Assembly (NCBI GenBank): GCA_001516055.1 | Contig: LOEZ01000030.1 | Coordinates: 1-60,138, forward strand | Direction: 5' to 3' | From: Gracilibacter sp. BRH_c7a | GTDB lineage: Bacteria > Bacillota > Desulfitobacteriia > Desulfitobacteriales > Syntrophobotulaceae | DNA: 60,138 nucleotides | Part shown: piece by piece, positions 15,987 to 24,899 of the stretch | Layout of the letters: the number at the start of each line of letters is the position of its first letter | How positions within the stretch are numbered: position 1 is the stretch's first letter | Position numbers and translations under genes: made by a program | Notes under the pieces: generated by a model | Seen by the model: only the letters and a program-made list of their open reading frames with translations | What the model was told of the DNA's origin: nothing | Database searches by the model: none

Positions 15987-18134
15987 ATGGCCAATAATGA
16001 GCTTAAAAAAGAAATTGCTAATGCCTTAGAGAATAATGTTTTGCGAGGAGCATTGGGACGTTTTGCCCAAGCTTACCCCATTGCCAGAGAAAAGGCTTTT
16101 ACGGGTTATGATTTTGAGGCTTTAAGAGATAAAGTACAAGAAGTAAAATCATTCGCTGCTAATAATATCGATGAAATGATTGACCAGTTTGAGAAAAATG
16201 CCACAGCAAGAGGGGCTAAGGTTTTTAGAGCAGCTAATGCTAAGGAAGCCAATGAATATGTCAAAAAAGTTGCAAATGATAATAATGTTCAGAGAATAGT
16301 AAAGTCTAAATCCATGGCATCAGAAGAAATTCTTCTCAATGAATCTCTACGAGAAGAAGGCATGGATGTTCAAGAAACTGACCTTGGGGAATTGATTATC
16401 GCTTTAGCTGGTCATCATCCTTCTCACATGGTTCTGCCTGCTATTCATCTTACAAAAGAACAGGTTGCTGATTTATTCACTGATTATACAAAGAAAAAGA
16501 ATGAGCCGGTTATATCTTATTTAGTCAAAACAGCTAGAGTTGCAATGAGAAAGAAATTCCTGGAAGCCGATATGGGAGTTTCAGGTGCCAACATGGCTAT
16601 AGCCGAAACGGGAACACTTATGATGATGACCAATGAAGGTAATGGTCGGCTTACTTCAACCATCCCTAGGGTTCATGTATATATCGTTGGTATAGAAAAA
16701 ATTATCCCTAAATTTACGGATGCAAGTTACATTTTAAAAACCCTGCCCCGTAATGGAACGGCTCAGAATATAACTACTTATGTTTCTATGTATACTGGTG
16801 CTACCGAAGCTTATCTGGCTGACGGTTCTAAAGGTACGAAAGATTTTCATATCGTTATTCTCGATAATGGCCGCCGTAATATGCTTAAGGATCAAAAATT
16901 CAAACAGATGTTTAACTGTGTGCGTTGTGCAGCTTGTATCAACGTCTGTCCTGCTTTCCAGCTCGTCGGCGGTCATGTCTATGGCGGTCATGCCTATACG
17001 GGAGGGATTGGAACACTCCTTACGGCATTTTTAACTTCTGAAAAGACTGCCAGTAAAGTCCAAAACTTGTGCTTGCAATGTGGTAAGTGTAAGGAAGTTT
17101 GTGCGGGCAAGTTAGATATTCCAGAAATGATTTTGGAGTTAAGACAGAAATATACATCCGAAACAGGATTGCCGTTTACACAAAGGTTTGCTTTAGATGT
17201 TGTATCGAATCGTAAACTATTCCATTCCATGTTAAGAATCGCTTCAGTTGCCCAGAAACCATTTACCAAAGGGCAACAAGTTATCCGTCATTTACCGATG
17301 TTTTTATCCGGACTTACCGAAGGAAGAAGTCTACCAGCAATCGCAGAGAAACCTTTTAGGGATATATTCCCGACCATAAAGCAAGAAGTGAAGGAACCTA
17401 AAGGTAAAATTGCTTTATATGCCGGATGCCTGCTTGACTTTGTCTACCCTAAGATTGGAATTGGCGTAGTTAGTGCACTCAATGAAGCAGGGTACCAAGT
17501 AATCTTTCCTAAGGAACAGTCTTGCTGTGGGGCACCTGCCACCTATATGGGAGATAAGGAAAATGCTCTTAAATCTGCAATCTTGAATGTGGAAGCACTA
17601 AGCTCTGAAAAGGTAGATTATGTGGTCTCTGCTTGTCCTACCTGTACCCATGCCTTGAAAGAGTACAAAATATTATTAAAAGATAATTCCGAAATGCTTC
17701 AAAAAGCAGAAGAGCTGGACAATAAGGCATTCGACTTTTCTAAGCTAATTACCATGCTCGGCGGTTTAGAAGATAAAGGAGATGGGGAACCACTAAAAGT
17801 GACCTATCATGATTCCTGTCATTTAAAAAGAAAATTAGGAGTCTATCAGGAACAGCGAGACTTGCTTACTAATACGAAAGGAGTAGAACTGGTCGAGATG
17901 AACGAATCCGACAGATGCTGTGGATTTGCTGGATCATACTCCATAAAGTTCCCAGAAATCTCAGGACCAATTCTTGATAGGAAAATACAAAATATCCTCG
18001 AAACAGGGGCTGACGTAGTAGCTGTGGACTGTCCAGGTTGTCTGATGCAAATCTCAGGGGGTTTAGATCAGAAGAGTCCTCAAATTAAAGTTAAGCATAC
18101 AGCAGAATTGCTTTTAGAAAAAAGAAAAGATTAA
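15987..18134 (+). CDS. Fused LutB-LutA iron-sulfur 2-hydroxyacid (lactate) oxidoreductase subunit
   Basis: The 715-residue protein joins two proteins that are separate in Bacillus. Residues about 1-300 are a LutB-type LUD domain (AIAETGTLMMMTNEGNGRL). Two ferredoxin-like clusters follow, CVRCAACINVCP near 310 and CLQCGKCKEVC near 362. The C-terminal LutA part has two CCG domains (SCCGAP near 514, YHDSCHLK near 608, RCCGFAGS near 647). Fused forms are known in anaerobes (LldEF-like). It probably oxidises L-lactate or a related 2-hydroxy acid and passes electrons to quinone or ferredoxin. The ATG follows AGAGGTGAAAAACA. It is co-transcribed with lutC. Confidence 0.9.
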   Translation: MANNELKKEIANALENNVLRGALGRFAQAYPIAREKAFTGYDFEALRDKVQEVKSFAANNIDEMIDQFEKNATARGAKVFRAANAKEANEYVKKVANDNNVQRIVKSKSMASEEILLNESLREEGMDVQETDLGELIIALAGHHPSHMVLPAIHLTKEQVADLFTDYTKKKNEPVISYLVKTARVAMRKKFLEADMGVSGANMAIAETGTLMMMTNEGNGRLTSTIPRVHVYIVGIEKIIPKFTDASYILKTLPRNGTAQNITTYVSMYTGATEAYLADGSKGTKDFHIVILDNGRRNMLKDQKFKQMFNCVRCAACINVCPAFQLVGGHVYGGHAYTGGIGTLLTAFLTSEKTASKVQNLCLQCGKCKEVCAGKLDIPEMILELRQKYTSETGLPFTQRFALDVVSNRKLFHSMLRIASVAQKPFTKGQQVIRHLPMFLSGLTEGRSLPAIAEKPFRDIFPTIKQEVKEPKGKIALYAGCLLDFVYPKIGIGVVSALNEAGYQVIFPKEQSCCGAPATYMGDKENALKSAILNVEALSSEKVDYVVSACPTCTHALKEYKILLKDNSEMLQKAEELDNKAFDFSKLITMLGGLEDKGDGEPLKVTYHDSCHLKRKLGVYQEQRDLLTNTKGVELVEMNESDRCCGFAGSYSIKFPEISGPILDRKIQNILETGADVVAVDCPGCLMQISGGLDQKSPQIKVKHTAELLLEKRKD

Positions 18135-18183
18135 TACTTGCTGTATTTAATAACTTTTCGACAAATATAGTATTTAATAGAAA

Positions 18184-18569
18184 TTATTTTCCCAAGGGAT
18201 TGAACAGAATTAATAGAATATAAGACAGTGTAAGAAACACCTTTTCTGTAAGAGAATGACAATGTGTTGTCACGGTAAGCGACGTATCGCCAAACAGGAA
18301 AAGGTTACAATGTTCAGAAGATTGAAAGGAGGTAGGCCTTGCATAGACTCTACAGGTAAATAAACTATTGTTTTTTCTATTATATTTAGGAATGGTATAT
18401 GGCAATATGCCTGGAGAATCTTAAGACATGGTTAATGCTGGGCATCAATCTTCAATTTATTTAGAAAATTGCGGTATAAGTTCAAAAAAGTAAATCAGAC
18501 TGCTTAAAGTTGTACGGAAGAAGCAGTCAAAGGGTGTGGGAGCTAAGGAAAGCTCCCTTTTTTCTTTTA
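18184..18569 (+). ncRNA. Candidate structured RNA upstream of the FadR-type regulator
   Basis: This stretch of the 555-bp gap between lutBA and the regulator has no plausible gene but several potential helices. CCTTTTCTGT (18240-18249) can pair with ACAGGAAAAGG (18294-18304) to close a junction. The junction holds a TGACAA-tgtg-TTGTCA hairpin and a GCGA-cgta-TCGC hairpin. A GACTGCTT / AAGCAGTC hairpin (18498-18528) comes just before a strong terminator. A Shine-Dalgarno-like AAAGGAGG at 18325-18332 precedes a six-codon ORF (TTG to TAA, MHRLYR). I could not match it to a riboswitch, T-box, 6S or SRP RNA by eye. It could be a regulatory leader or an independent small RNA. Confidence 0.35.
18538..18569 (+). 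terminator. Strong intrinsic terminator ending the structured region
   Basis: The stem GGGAGCT / AGCTCCC with a 6-nt loop (AAGGAA) is followed by TTTTTTCTTTT. It ends before the promoter of the regulator at 18690. Confidence 0.88.
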
Positions 18570-18596
18570 TCGTGCCGCGCAGTAACATAATTCCTC

Positions 18597-18625
18597 TAAA
18601 CAAATAACGATAAATAAGATATAAT
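18597..18625 (+). promoter_or_regulatory. Probable promoter of the FadR-type regulator
   Basis: TAAACA (18597-18602), 17 bp and TATAAT (18620-18625) lie just after the terminator at 18538-18569, about 65 bases before the regulator start. The -35 is only a partial match. Confidence 0.4.
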
Positions 18626-18689
18626 GATAATACATCATACAAGTTAGAATAAGACTGCTAATTCATTAATTCAAAAGGGAAGTGAAAAT

Positions 18690-19439
18690 ATGACCATAAA
18701 CATGGACATTAAACCTATTAAGAATAAACGGACTACTGAAATTATCCTAGAACAAATAAAACAATTTATGATAGATGGACAGTTGAATCCAGGGGATAAA
18801 CTTCCTACAGAAATGGAGTTAGCTGATCTTTTTCAGGTGAGCCGTACCTCGATTCGAGAATCTTTATCGGCTCTAAGTCTAACAGGTATCTTAGAAATAC
18901 GCCAAGGGGAAGGGATTTTTGTCAAACATTCACTTTCCAATGCTGTCATCGAGCCTCTCACATTTATTCTTTTGATGGAAAAGAATAATGTCCAAAATAT
19001 CTTGGAGGTACGTAAGGCTTTAGAAATAGTTGCAGTTGACTTAGCTGCTGAAAGAAGGACTGAACAGGATATAGAAAGCCTTCGCGTTTTGGTAGAACAG
19101 ATGGAGAAAGATTTGCCTGAGGCTAAAAATAGCGAACATTTAGATTTGGAATTTCACTTAGCCCTTGCTACAGCGAGCAAAAATCCGTTATTGGATAGAT
19201 TGATGAATACTGTTCAAGAAATCTTCGGACAAACTTTGAAGGTAACGAGAACCCTTTGGATGATGTCTTCGCAAGAAGGCACAACCCAACAGCTTTTCGA
19301 AGAACATAAAGCAATGTACGTAGCTGTAGCCAATGGCGAGAATGGAGAAGCACGTCGTTTGATGTATGAACACCTTACTAAGGTTGAGCAACAACTACAG
19401 CGTTATAAAGAGCTTACAGACCTGATCGAAACAACTTAA
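18690..19439 (+). CDS. FadR-subfamily GntR regulator (LldR/GlcC/LutR type)
   Basis: The 249-residue protein has a GntR winged helix at about residues 12-75 (LPTEMELADLFQVSRTSIRE) and a C-terminal FCD domain. The FCD metal ligands are recognisable as Asp/His in LDLEFHLALA, His in EEHKAMYVAV and His in YEHLTKVEQ. FCD regulators of this type sense lactate, glycolate or similar acids. It sits between lutC-lutBA and glcD-glcF, and TGGTCAGACC palindromes are present in both promoter regions, so I infer it controls both operons. The ATG follows AAAAGGGAAGTGAAAAT. Confidence 0.9.
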   Translation: MTINMDIKPIKNKRTTEIILEQIKQFMIDGQLNPGDKLPTEMELADLFQVSRTSIRESLSALSLTGILEIRQGEGIFVKHSLSNAVIEPLTFILLMEKNNVQNILEVRKALEIVAVDLAAERRTEQDIESLRVLVEQMEKDLPEAKNSEHLDLEFHLALATASKNPLLDRLMNTVQEIFGQTLKVTRTLWMMSSQEGTTQQLFEEHKAMYVAVANGENGEARRLMYEHLTKVEQQLQRYKELTDLIETT

Positions 19440-19518
19440 AGGCTGCTATATCTAAACAAGATGAGGGGGCAGGGGATTAAAGTTAGAGAAATTTTGTAAT
19501 AATTTCTAATAATTATAA

Positions 19519-19589
19519 TTTACAAATAATCAGATTATTATTATAATGGAGTAAGTCATCTTATGACCTATCATAGGATGGTCAGACCA
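19519..19589 (+). promoter_or_regulatory. glcD promoter with FadR/GlcC-type operator
   Basis: TTTACA (19519-19524), 17 bp and TATAAT (19542-19547) form a strong promoter. A perfect 11-bp palindrome TGGTCAGACCA lies at 19579-19589, about 25 bases past the predicted start. A second small palindrome, CCTATCATAGG, precedes it at 19567-19577. The first is shared with the lutC promoter. Confidence 0.7.
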
Positions 19590-19628
19590 ATAAATCAATT
19601 AAAATAATATTGGGGAGGATATAAGCTA

Positions 19629-21020
19629 ATGTTTTCTAAAGAAGTGATTAATGAGTTAGTAACAGTAGTGGGTAAGGAAAATGTAATCAGTGAACTTGAA
19701 GATTTGGTTACTTATTCATTTGATGCTACAGCCGCGATGCCAAGGGTTAAGCCAGATGTTGTGGTAACACCGCTAAATACGGAACACGTAGTAAAGATTG
19801 TAGAAGTCGCTAAGAAATATGAAATCCCTATCTATCCTAGGGGTTCAGGTACTAACTTAAGTGGCGGAACTATCCCCTTAGAGAAGGGAATTGTTGTTTC
19901 TATGGTTCACATGAATAAGATTCTCGAGGTAGACCTTGATAACCTATGTGCCTGGGTAGAACCGGGAGTAATAATCCAAGACTTGAACAATGAAGCGATG
20001 AAACATGGTCTCATCTATCCACCTGATCCAGGAACAGTTGCCACAGCTACCATGGGTGGATCAGTTTCCGAATGTTCCGGTGGATTGCGTGGATTAAAAT
20101 ATGGTGTGACTAAACATTATATTATGGGAATGGAGCTCGTTCTGGCTAATGGGGATGTTATCAAATGGGGAGGAAAAACTGTCAAGAACGTAACGGGATA
20201 TGATCTTACTGCCTTGTTCACAGGTGCAGAAGGTACACTCGGAATAATTACCAGACTGTTAGTTAAACTGATTCCCGCTCCTGAGGCTAGAAAAAGTCTT
20301 TTGGCTGTATTTGATGATCTCGATAAGGCAGGGAATGCAATATCTTCAATAGTTAGAAATAAAATTATTCCCGCTACTTTGGAAATTATGGATAAGGTTA
20401 CGATTAACACTGTTGAGAACTTTACTAAAGCTGGTTTACCCATCCACGCTGAAGCCGTACTCTTGATTGAAGTGGATGGCTATAAAGAATCAGTAGCCCG
20501 TGAAGCCCCGCTTGTAGAAAAAATCTGTCAGGAATGCGGAGCAATCGATATCAAAGTTGCTGAAACAGACGAGGAAAGAGATTTAATATGGTTTGCTCGT
20601 CGTAATGCTCTCCCATCTTTAGGCCAGGTTAAACCTTCTACTGTTTTAGAAGATGCCACCGTACCTCGTAGCAAAATTCCAGAGATTATTAAAGCCATAC
20701 GTCGTATCGCTGATAAATATCAACTGTTTATAGCTACTTATGGACATGCCGGTGATGGTAATCTGCATCCTACTATTGTTATTGACCCGACCGATAAAGA
20801 CGAAATTGAGAGAATGGAACATGCAGTCGCAGAAATATTTGAAGCTGCTCTTGGTTTGGGTGGGACTATATCAGGAGAACACGGTATAGGCATAGGCAAA
20901 ATTAAATATCTACCCTTGGAATTCGGTGAAGCAGGGGTTGATACTTTAAGAAGAATTAAAGAAGCACTCGACCCTAACTATATGCTCAATCCAGGAAAAG
21001 TAGTCGATAGGGGGGAGTAA
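19629..21020 (+). CDS. glcD: FAD-linked 2-hydroxyacid (glycolate/D-lactate) oxidase subunit GlcD
   Basis: The 463-residue protein is a typical GlcD-length VAO-family flavoprotein. The FAD-binding domain has PIYPRGSGTNLSGGTIP and ATMGGSVSECSGGLRG. The C-terminal domain has YGHAGDGNLHPTI and ends with ISGEHGIGIGK and LDPNYMLNPGKV. It oxidises glycolate (or D-lactate) to the 2-oxo acid. Electrons pass to the iron-sulfur partner encoded directly downstream. The ATG follows GGGGAGG. No GlcE homologue is present, which is common in Firmicutes. In the malyl-CoA scheme it supplies glyoxylate. Confidence 0.92.
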   Translation: MFSKEVINELVTVVGKENVISELEDLVTYSFDATAAMPRVKPDVVVTPLNTEHVVKIVEVAKKYEIPIYPRGSGTNLSGGTIPLEKGIVVSMVHMNKILEVDLDNLCAWVEPGVIIQDLNNEAMKHGLIYPPDPGTVATATMGGSVSECSGGLRGLKYGVTKHYIMGMELVLANGDVIKWGGKTVKNVTGYDLTALFTGAEGTLGIITRLLVKLIPAPEARKSLLAVFDDLDKAGNAISSIVRNKIIPATLEIMDKVTINTVENFTKAGLPIHAEAVLLIEVDGYKESVAREAPLVEKICQECGAIDIKVAETDEERDLIWFARRNALPSLGQVKPSTVLEDATVPRSKIPEIIKAIRRIADKYQLFIATYGHAGDGNLHPTIVIDPTDKDEIERMEHAVAEIFEAALGLGGTISGEHGIGIGKIKYLPLEFGEAGVDTLRRIKEALDPNYMLNPGKVVDRGE

Positions 21021-21024
21021 TACT

Positions 21025-22308
21025 ATGAGCGTATATACATCACTAGACTCAGTCAAAGATGAATTGCTTAAATGTCTCAAGTGCGGAAACTGTCAAGCTG
21101 TTTGTCCAATCTATAAAGAGATGCGGCATGAAGTAGCAGTTGCCCGAGGTAAAATTGTTCTTGTCGAAACCCTCTTGAACGGCGAAATTGAGATGACAGA
21201 TCGCCTGGCAGATAAATTATCTCTTTGCACCACCTGCATGGCCTGTAACCAAATCTGTCCCAATGGTATCCGTTTTGATAAAGTCATCCTGGCCGCTAGG
21301 GCTGAGGGTGTAAGGAAGAAAGGTCTGCATCCGATTAAGAAGATAGCCTTCAAAGCACTTAAGCTTCAAAGGTTATTTGATTTAGGAATGAAGACAGGTA
21401 GTAAATTCCAGGGTCTAGCTATGAAAAGAGTAAAAGGTCAAGACTATGGGGCTAGAATGCGTATCGATCTGGGTATTGGCAAGGAAAAAGTCTTTCCTAA
21501 CCTAGCATCTAAGCCATTCCGCTCGCAATTTCCTTCTGAGGTCAAAGTTCCCAATCCTAAAATGAAGGTAGCCTTTTTCTCCGGTTGTATGATTAATTAT
21601 TTCTATCCGGATATGGGTAAGTCTGTAGTCGATGTTCTTACTGAAAACGATATTGAAATAGCAATTCCTGCTGATCAAGCCTGTTGTGGTATTCCAGCAT
21701 CAGTCAATGGTGATGTTGACAGTGCAAAAGAACAAGCTAAACGAAATCTTAGAGCTTTTGAGGAATCAGGAGCAGATGCTTTGCTTATAGCTTGCTCGTC
21801 ATGTGGTAGTGCCTGGAAGCATTCTTTTTCCGAATTAATGGAGGGGGACGCATACTACAAGGAGCTAGCTGATAAATGGGCCGCTAAGACCTATGATATC
21901 AATGAATTCTTAGTAAATGTTGTGCCTTTCAAGAGAGATGGATTAGGTGAAGTTAAGAGAACAGTAACCTACCATGATCCTTGTCATCTAAATAGAGGAC
22001 AGAATATTAATAAAGAACCGAGAGAAATTCTTAAGGCTATTCCCGGTGTACAATTCATTGAAATGAAAGAACCTGGACGTTGCTGCGGGATGGCAGGATC
22101 ATTCTCTCTGGTTCACCCTGAACTGTCAGGAAAGATTTCTGATAAGAAGATTGCAGATATTGCTACTACTTCAACTAACACCGTAGCCACGGCTTGCCCA
22201 GCCTGCCGGTTACAGCTCGCCAGCGGAGTAATTAATGCCGGTATGAATAAAGATGTGTTGCACACAGTCCAAATCCTTGCCGAATCGTATGCTAAGGGGA
22301 AACAATGA
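21025..22308 (+). CDS. glcF: Iron-sulfur glycolate/2-hydroxyacid oxidase subunit GlcF-like
   Basis: The 427-residue protein has two N-terminal ferredoxin motifs, CLKCGNCQAVCP and CTTCMACNQICP, and two CCG (heterodisulfide-reductase-type) domains. The CCG motifs include ACCGIPAS, YHDPCHLNRG and RCCGMAGS. It lies 4 bases after glcD with GGGGGGAG upstream, so the two form one operon. It should accept electrons from GlcD and deliver them to menaquinone or another membrane carrier. The menaquinone methyltransferase at 28658 is consistent with this. Confidence 0.9.
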   Translation: MSVYTSLDSVKDELLKCLKCGNCQAVCPIYKEMRHEVAVARGKIVLVETLLNGEIEMTDRLADKLSLCTTCMACNQICPNGIRFDKVILAARAEGVRKKGLHPIKKIAFKALKLQRLFDLGMKTGSKFQGLAMKRVKGQDYGARMRIDLGIGKEKVFPNLASKPFRSQFPSEVKVPNPKMKVAFFSGCMINYFYPDMGKSVVDVLTENDIEIAIPADQACCGIPASVNGDVDSAKEQAKRNLRAFEESGADALLIACSSCGSAWKHSFSELMEGDAYYKELADKWAAKTYDINEFLVNVVPFKRDGLGEVKRTVTYHDPCHLNRGQNINKEPREILKAIPGVQFIEMKEPGRCCGMAGSFSLVHPELSGKISDKKIADIATTSTNTVATACPACRLQLASGVINAGMNKDVLHTVQILAESYAKGKQ

Positions 22309-22357
22309 TTTTCTGGTTATTTCAAACTAAGATCTAATGAATCAGAGATATAAATAA

Positions 22358-22396
22358 GGGAGCGTAGCGAAATATTAGTTTCGCTACGCTCCCTTT
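22358..22396. terminator. Bidirectional terminator between glcF and the helicase gene
   Basis: A perfect 15-bp stem (22358-22372 with 22379-22393) has a 6-nt loop. It is flanked by TTTAG on the plus strand and TTATTTAT on the minus strand. It serves two convergent transcripts. Confidence 0.88.
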
Positions 22397-22413
22397 AGTC
22401 ATATGACCGATAA

Positions 22414-24666
22414 TCATAGCTCCAATATCGAAGCTTCATCTCGATCAAGCTTCTTCATGGTGATACTAAAACGTTCTCGGAGAAGGGGGTCGGTGGTAGC
22501 TTCACGCATCTGGCGCAAGAGATCGATCGCTCTACGGAAGACGGCAATAATATCACCTTCATCTAAATTACATAACTGTTGAATATCACTGAGAGGGGAA
22601 CCTTTACTCCAAAAATATGTGATAACAGCAACCCGATGATCAAAACGCACTGCTTCAGCACCGCAAATACTTTGGACATAATTAAGGATCACTTTTACAG
22701 GTTTAAAATCAATTAAGTCTGCTTTATGATAATAGTCATTACGCTTATTCTCATAATCGATACAAGATATGAGTGCCGCCAATTGATCATCATCCAATTG
22801 ATTAATAATATCGGAATATACTAATTCCGTGACCAATATCTCTTGAACATATACATGGCGCGCAAATTCTCCGCGAGGATTAATCACACCATCTTCAATA
22901 TAACCCATTTGTTCAAGTTGAAATTTTTTGCGAAGGAATTCATTGTTGAAAGTGTTATAATCCGGCAGGGAGGATAACTGATTCTTAAATCCATTTATTT
23001 TGTCCTGAAGTTTATACCATTCGGTCGAGTGGATTTGACAGTGTTCATTCTGTTTCTTGGAACACTTTTTGGGAGCAACTTTTAGAACCTTTTCCCACTT
23101 GCGAATTTTTCGGTGCATCTGGCGACCGTAGATTTTATTTTTCCTGCGAGGTTCAAGTTTATTGTAGGCTTTACGTAATCTTTCCAGTTCTTTATGTTTC
23201 GGATAATAGTTTATTGGACACTTATAAGAACCAACATGTTCACATAAAAACTCTTGGGACTTTGTAGCCTGTTCTGAAAGAGTTCTTATCTCAGCTTCAG
23301 CTTTCTCAGCAACAACAACATACGAGTGTGCAGCAAAGCTTTTTCTAAAGTAGATCTCTATCTGTTCCTGAGAAAGAGTAGCCAGTAGGTTTAGCACTGT
23401 ATTATACGAAAGTTTGAACTGACTGGTTAGCGGTTCCAATTTATTGATATCAAATTTAATTGGAGGTTCTTTATCAAAGTAGTTTAAGTCAACAATAGCG
23501 AATGAATAACCCCTATCATCTATCCCACGACGCCCAGCCCTTCCTGACATTTGAAAGAATTCATGGTTGGCCAGTGGTCTAAAGCTGCGACCGTCATACT
23601 TGTTTAACGAATCAAAGCATACTGCTTTAACGGGGTAATTAATACCGACACTGAATGTTTCGGTACAATAGAGAACAGAAACTGTCTTACTAAGAAACAA
23701 ATCCTCAACGAGGGATTTCTGGAGAGGTAATAGACCGGCATGATGATATGCAATACCTTTCCGACATGCTCTGAAAAGCCTGCGAGTAGAAGGAGACCAA
23801 CTGTCTTCATCTCCAAATTGTTCCAGGAAGGCATTCTTAACCTTTATACTTTGCTCAGGATTGAGATAGTTTTTCAAGGTAGCAAGCTCATGCGCTTTAT
23901 CAGCACATTGTTTTCTGCTAAAAACAAAATACAAGGCAGGTAAGAATTGTTTCTCTATACTTTTTACTAGATCAATATGGGAAGTAGGCTTGAATAAAGG
24001 TTCAGAACTGGACCTGTCGCCAGTTTTTAATTTTTCATAATAAAAGTCGAGTAGGGCATCGTAGCCAATATAACCTGTTTCTTTTGAGTAATAATAATAT
24101 TCTAAAGGAACAATTCTTTTATGTTCTTCTATAAGGACAACATTATCATTTCTGATAACTTCTATCCAGCGTGCCAGCTCCTCAGCATTAGCAATAGTGG
24201 CACTTAAACCAAGCACTTTTATATGTAAAGGAGCAAGGATAATTGACTCTTCCCAAACCGTTCCTCTTTCCTCATCATTAAGCCAATGGATTTCGTCGAA
24301 TATCACGAAAGAGACATGCTTAAGCTCTTCGTCATTGGTAATGACTTGATTACGAAAAATCTCTGTCGTCATAAGAAGGAGAAGAGCATTCGGGTTAATT
24401 ACTACATCTCCGGTCATTATGCCTACACGATCACTACCGAACTGCTTGGAGAAGTCCTTGAATTTCTGGTTGCTTAAAGCTTTGATAGGTGCTGTATAGA
24501 TAACTCTTTTATCTTCCAGGATAGATTTTTCAACCAGGTAATCAGCTACCAGAGTTTTACCTGTTCCAGTAGGAGCAGATAATATTACAGAATTACCATT
24601 ATTAATAGCCTCGATAGCCTCTATCTGGAATTTATCGAGTTTTAGCCCTTGATACTCTGATATCAC
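22414..24666 (-). CDS. Ski2/Mtr4-like DExH-box helicase
   Basis: The 750-residue protein has all the superfamily-2 motifs: APTGTGKT at 31-38, DEIH at 124-127, SAT at 155-157 and QMSGRAGRRGID in the second RecA domain. A C-terminal part with DDDQLAALISCIDYENKR resembles the DSHCT domain of Mtr4/Ski2 and actinobacterial HelY. Between these lies a segment with CEHVGSYKCP and KKCSKKQNEHCQIH, which could be a small zinc site. It starts at a GTG with a weak ribosome binding site. Ski2-like proteins act on RNA, but the bacterial role is unclear. Confidence 0.88.
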   Translation of the reverse strand: MISEYQGLKLDKFQIEAIEAINNGNSVILSAPTGTGKTLVADYLVEKSILEDKRVIYTAPIKALSNQKFKDFSKQFGSDRVGIMTGDVVINPNALLLLMTTEIFRNQVITNDEELKHVSFVIFDEIHWLNDEERGTVWEESIILAPLHIKVLGLSATIANAEELARWIEVIRNDNVVLIEEHKRIVPLEYYYYSKETGYIGYDALLDFYYEKLKTGDRSSSEPLFKPTSHIDLVKSIEKQFLPALYFVFSRKQCADKAHELATLKNYLNPEQSIKVKNAFLEQFGDEDSWSPSTRRLFRACRKGIAYHHAGLLPLQKSLVEDLFLSKTVSVLYCTETFSVGINYPVKAVCFDSLNKYDGRSFRPLANHEFFQMSGRAGRRGIDDRGYSFAIVDLNYFDKEPPIKFDINKLEPLTSQFKLSYNTVLNLLATLSQEQIEIYFRKSFAAHSYVVVAEKAEAEIRTLSEQATKSQEFLCEHVGSYKCPINYYPKHKELERLRKAYNKLEPRRKNKIYGRQMHRKIRKWEKVLKVAPKKCSKKQNEHCQIHSTEWYKLQDKINGFKNQLSSLPDYNTFNNEFLRKKFQLEQMGYIEDGVINPRGEFARHVYVQEILVTELVYSDIINQLDDDQLAALISCIDYENKRNDYYHKADLIDFKPVKVILNYVQSICGAEAVRFDHRVAVITYFWSKGSPLSDIQQLCNLDEGDIIAVFRRAIDLLRQMREATTDPLLRERFSITMKKLDRDEASILEL

Positions 24667-24754
24667 ACTAACTTCATCTCACTTTAGTATTAAAATTCAT
24701 CAATCATTGTATCAGACAAATTCGGCATAATCAAATTTTGGAAATGATGAATAA

Positions 24755-24861
24755 AATAACTGACCATTAAGAATATGTTTCTAGGAGCTTAGTGCCTCTT
24801 ATCTTCTAAAAGAAGATTGAAGATAAGAAGGGTTAGCTATTAGAAATAATGGTCAGTTATT
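24755..24861. repeat. 107-nt imperfect foldback repeat
   Basis: The outer 15-bp arms (24755-24769 and 24847-24861) are perfectly complementary. Inner complementary pairs TTTCTA / TAGAAA and CTTATCTTC / GAAGATAAG fit the same fold. A T8 run follows on the plus strand, and TTTTATTC follows on the minus strand. It may terminate comFB on the minus strand or be a small palindromic mobile-type repeat. No second copy is seen in this window. Confidence 0.6.
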
Positions 24862-24899
24862 AATTAGATATTTTTTTTAAAGGTCATTTAAAAGATATT

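Noticed and set aside
18184-18569. T-box, 6S RNA, SRP RNA or known riboswitch
   Set aside because: I looked for the AGGGTGGTACCGCG T-box core, the SRP GGAAG/AGCA loops and standard riboswitch cores and found none.
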